Below are positions 14,728 to 16,615 of a stretch of DNA of 16,615 nt, piece by piece (positions within the stretch are counted from its first letter, which is position 1; every line of letters begins with the position of its first letter). Source of the stretch: Flavobacteriaceae bacterium (lineage in GTDB: Bacteria; Bacteroidota; Bacteroidia; Flavobacteriales; Flavobacteriaceae); NCBI GenBank assembly GCA_947472705.1, contig CANJDA010000033.1:1-16615 (forward strand), written 5' to 3'. A model generated the notes under the pieces. The model saw only the letters and a program-made list of their open reading frames with translations. It ran no database searches and was not told the DNA's origin. The position numbers and the translations under genes were made by a program.

Positions 14728-15342
14728 ATGAACCAATACAAAAACACCATACGTCGAATTGTAAGTTTACTAAAACTGCCTAGTGCATTCTTATTGCTTT
14801 TGGCAACAGTTAATTGTACCTCTGGAGACAACTCAGACTGCATAACTACCAATACTGACTTTAGCCAACTATACGCTGCGGCAGTAGCACAACCTGGTCA
14901 TTCAGACACTAGTGGTTTTGAAAGTGAAATTCACGAGTATACTTTTACCATTTCTGAAACCAAAACCATTTGTAGTGTAGGTTATCAAAGTCAACCAGCC
15001 ATAGCAGATGTTCCTTATTTGATTAAAATAATTAACAACAATACCAATACCGTTTTGTACAGCGCTAGTCATGTATTTTCTTCTACTAATACGAGCTATG
15101 TTTCTATAACCCCAACGGTTGTAAAAGCTGGAGATTCCTATACCATTAGAAGAACATTATTATTATCAAATGTTGGTAATTTGCAAGCCAACTTAGCTGG
15201 AAGAGTAGTAACCGATAATGGTGCTGTGGAAACTTTTCCTAAAGCCTTTGGTTTAATGACAATTACTGGATCTCATTTTTATCATAATGGTGTTAACAAT
15301 GTAGATACTGGTATTCCGTTTATTGATATATCATATTACTAA
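14728..15342 (+). CDS. Predicted lipoprotein of unknown function
   Basis: From the ATG at 14728 the product is 204 residues. It begins with basic residues (NQYKNTIRR), then a hydrophobic run ending LLLLATVNC, in which the cysteine is a plausible lipidation site although Asn at -1 is not classical. TSGDNSD follows the cysteine; acidic residues here can direct Bacteroidota lipoproteins to the cell surface. The rest is rich in Thr, Ser and Asn and looks like beta strands (YTFTISETKTICSVGYQ, YLIKIINNNTNTVLY). I recognise no family. ATG at 14707 is an alternative start that only lengthens the signal peptide. It is a single-gene unit between two terminators. Confidence 0.7.
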   Translation: MNQYKNTIRRIVSLLKLPSAFLLLLATVNCTSGDNSDCITTNTDFSQLYAAAVAQPGHSDTSGFESEIHEYTFTISETKTICSVGYQSQPAIADVPYLIKIINNNTNTVLYSASHVFSSTNTSYVSITPTVVKAGDSYTIRRTLLLSNVGNLQANLAGRVVTDNGAVETFPKAFGLMTITGSHFYHNGVNNVDTGIPFIDISYY

Positions 15343-15373
15343 GTCTTTTAATCTTGACACAAATCAAATAACA

Positions 15374-15401
15374 AAAGAGCCACTATTACTAGTGGCTCTT
15401 T
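15374..15401. terminator. Bidirectional intrinsic terminator
   Basis: AAAGAGCCACTA at 15374-15385 and TAGTGGCTCTTT at 15390-15401 form a perfect 12-bp stem with a four-base loop. T-rich stretches follow on both strands. It lies between the convergent lipoprotein gene (stop at 15342) and the MBOAT gene (stop at 15421), so it serves both. Confidence 0.92.
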
Positions 15402-15420
15402 CTTTTTATATACTAACAAC

Positions 15421-16615
15421 TTAAAACTGAAAATAAATAAAGGAACTTCCACTTTCTTGAGCAAATATGATGGCCAAGAGCATGAATGACCAAACAAGAC
15501 TAAGCCAAAACCAGGAAGTTTTATAGGCCACATCCAATACTTTAGTATTGCGCATCAACCAGTGGAACAACAATATTAGCGGAATAATCACTGTTACTTT
15601 TAATATGGCCAAAGTAGTCAACAAGGCTTTGTCACCGCTGGCATAACCCGACAAAGAACAAAGAATTTGCCATGATTTTCCAAAAGTATCCGAACGGAAG
15701 AATACCCAAGTAACATTGACCAACATAAAGGTTAAGAACGCATAGATAAAACCAACCCATTGACTGTTTTCATCAATTACACCTTTAGGATTGTCAATGC
15801 CTTTTCGGTCTTTATAATATTTTTCTACCCAAAGGTAAATGCCATGCAATCCTCCCCAAGCTACGAAAGTCCAATTGGCTCCGTGCCATAAACCACCGAG
15901 TAACATAGTCATCATCAGTGCAAAATAGGTTCTTACTTTCCCATGGCGATTTCCTCCTAATGGAATGTATAAATAATCGCGTAACCAACTGGATAAAGTA
16001 ATATGCCAACGTTTCCAAAAGTCAGAAAAGCCTATGGCGGCGTATGGATAATTAAAGTTTTGAGGCAATATAAAGCCTAAACACAAGGCTACCCCAATGG
16101 CACAAGTTGAATATCCCGCAAAGTCGAGGAATATTTGTCCGGAAAAAGCAAACACACCCATCCAAGCATCAAGCATCGGAAGTTTATCTTTGGCATCAAA
16201 AACAGCATCAGCGGTAGCGGCTAACATGCCATCGGCCAATACTACTTTCATAAACAAACCTAAAGTTAACAACAGTAATCCATCGTACAATTGCTTACGC
16301 GAAGCTTTGCGCTCGGTTTCAAACTGCGGTACTAATTGTGGCGGTCTTACTATTGGCCCTGCTACCAGGTGTGGAAAGAAGGTAACAAATAGCGAAAAGT
16401 CGAGCATCGATTTTACAGGTTCGCTTCGCTTTTTATAAATGTCGATGGTGTAACACAAAGTAGTGAAAGTATAAAATGAAATTCCGGCAGGTAAGATAAT
16501 ATTGGGCTTAGCCGGATGAAAATCAAAACCAATCAAATGACTTAAGGAAACAAAATTATCGAGAAGAAAGGTTCCGTATTTGAAGAAGCATAACATTCCA
16601 AGGTTTCCAATCAAA
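15421..16615 (-). CDS. MBOAT family O-acyltransferase (AlgI/DltB-like), 5' partial
   Basis: The frame is open to the right edge, so the N-terminus lies outside the window; 397 residues are visible and the family is usually near 470-500. Numbered from the edge TTG, the family motifs are PAGISFYTF (42-50), FPHLVAGPIVRP (80-91), DFWKRWHITLSSWLRDYLYIPLGGNR (198-223) with His204, and LGGLWHGANW with the invariant His244. Several membrane helices run through the protein. MBOAT enzymes of this branch transfer acyl, usually acetyl, groups onto polysaccharides such as alginate or onto other envelope glycans. Its partner genes, often an SGNH-like esterase, would be beyond this segment. The substrate is not known. 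The gene is unrelated to the catabolic operon. Confidence 0.9.
   Translation of the reverse strand, partial: LIGNLGMLCFFKYGTFLLDNFVSLSHLIGFDFHPAKPNIILPAGISFYTFTTLCYTIDIYKKRSEPVKSMLDFSLFVTFFPHLVAGPIVRPPQLVPQFETERKASRKQLYDGLLLLTLGLFMKVVLADGMLAATADAVFDAKDKLPMLDAWMGVFAFSGQIFLDFAGYSTCAIGVALCLGFILPQNFNYPYAAIGFSDFWKRWHITLSSWLRDYLYIPLGGNRHGKVRTYFALMMTMLLGGLWHGANWTFVAWGGLHGIYLWVEKYYKDRKGIDNPKGVIDENSQWVGFIYAFLTFMLVNVTWVFFRSDTFGKSWQILCSLSGYASGDKALLTTLAILKVTVIIPLILLFHWLMRNTKVLDVAYKTSWFWLSLVWSFMLLAIIFAQESGSSFIYFQF

Noticed and set aside
1..16615. CRISPR array, tRNA, rRNA, prophage or insertion-sequence transposase
   Set aside because: No regularly spaced direct repeats, no tRNA- or rRNA-like sequence and no transposase or integrase frame was seen; the only mobile-like feature is the GIY-YIG element.

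Overview
The window looks like a chromosomal segment from a Bacteroidota bacterium, most likely a Flavobacterium-like member of the Flavobacteriaceae. The DNA is AT-rich and codon use is A/T-biased. Few genes have Shine-Dalgarno sites. Several intergenic regions carry the Bacteroidota-type -7 promoter element TAnnTTTG (TATCTTTG, TACATTTG, TATTTTTG). A GIY-YIG nuclease lies between imperfect palindromes of a kind I associate with Bacteroidetes genomes. This assignment rests on sequence character and recall, not on a search.

Region 1 (1-1134) is the 3' part of a serine alpha/beta hydrolase cut by the window edge. Region 2 (1220-10481) is a tightly packed operon for aerobic breakdown of an ortho-substituted benzoate. 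In order it encodes a flavin reductase-like protein, a fused FAD monooxygenase/old-yellow-enzyme protein of the salicylyl-CoA 5-hydroxylase / 2-aminobenzoyl-CoA monooxygenase family, an aryl-CoA ligase, a 4HBT thioesterase, a nitrilase-superfamily hydrolase, a bicupin gentisate-type dioxygenase, a 58-residue two-helix membrane protein, an FAH-family hydrolase and a maleate isomerase. Genes overlap by 1-4 nt or sit 1-5 nt apart, except where a GIY-YIG element lies between the last two. Read as a pathway: arylate to aryl-CoA, 5-hydroxylation, thioester release, ring cleavage, hydrolysis to pyruvate plus maleate (or maleamate), then isomerisation to fumarate. With salicylate this is a glutathione-independent gentisate route. 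With anthranilate, the nitrilase homologue would have an obvious job as a maleamate amidase, and every catalytic gene except the flavin reductase would have a step.

Region 3 (10482-11163) has an OsmC-family peroxidase and a structured intergenic stretch that may encode a small RNA ending in an intrinsic terminator. Region 4 (11164-13098, minus strand) is a two-gene unit: a LigB/DODA extradiol dioxygenase followed by a ferritin-like/VIT1 iron transporter. Region 5 (13326-15342) has three separate plus-strand genes: an AlkD-like DNA alkylation repair protein, a PH-like/SHOCT protein and an unrecognised lipoprotein. Two of these, and possibly all three, have their own promoter element. Region 6 (15421 to the edge, minus strand) is an MBOAT O-acyltransferase lacking its N-terminus. 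A 12-bp bidirectional terminator separates it from the lipoprotein.

The most notable points are the catabolic cluster with its unexplained nitrilase, the substituted active site of the OYE domain, the in-frame GIY-YIG to maleate isomerase fusion between covarying palindromes, the short membrane-protein gene inside the operon, and the candidate small RNA downstream of the OsmC gene.
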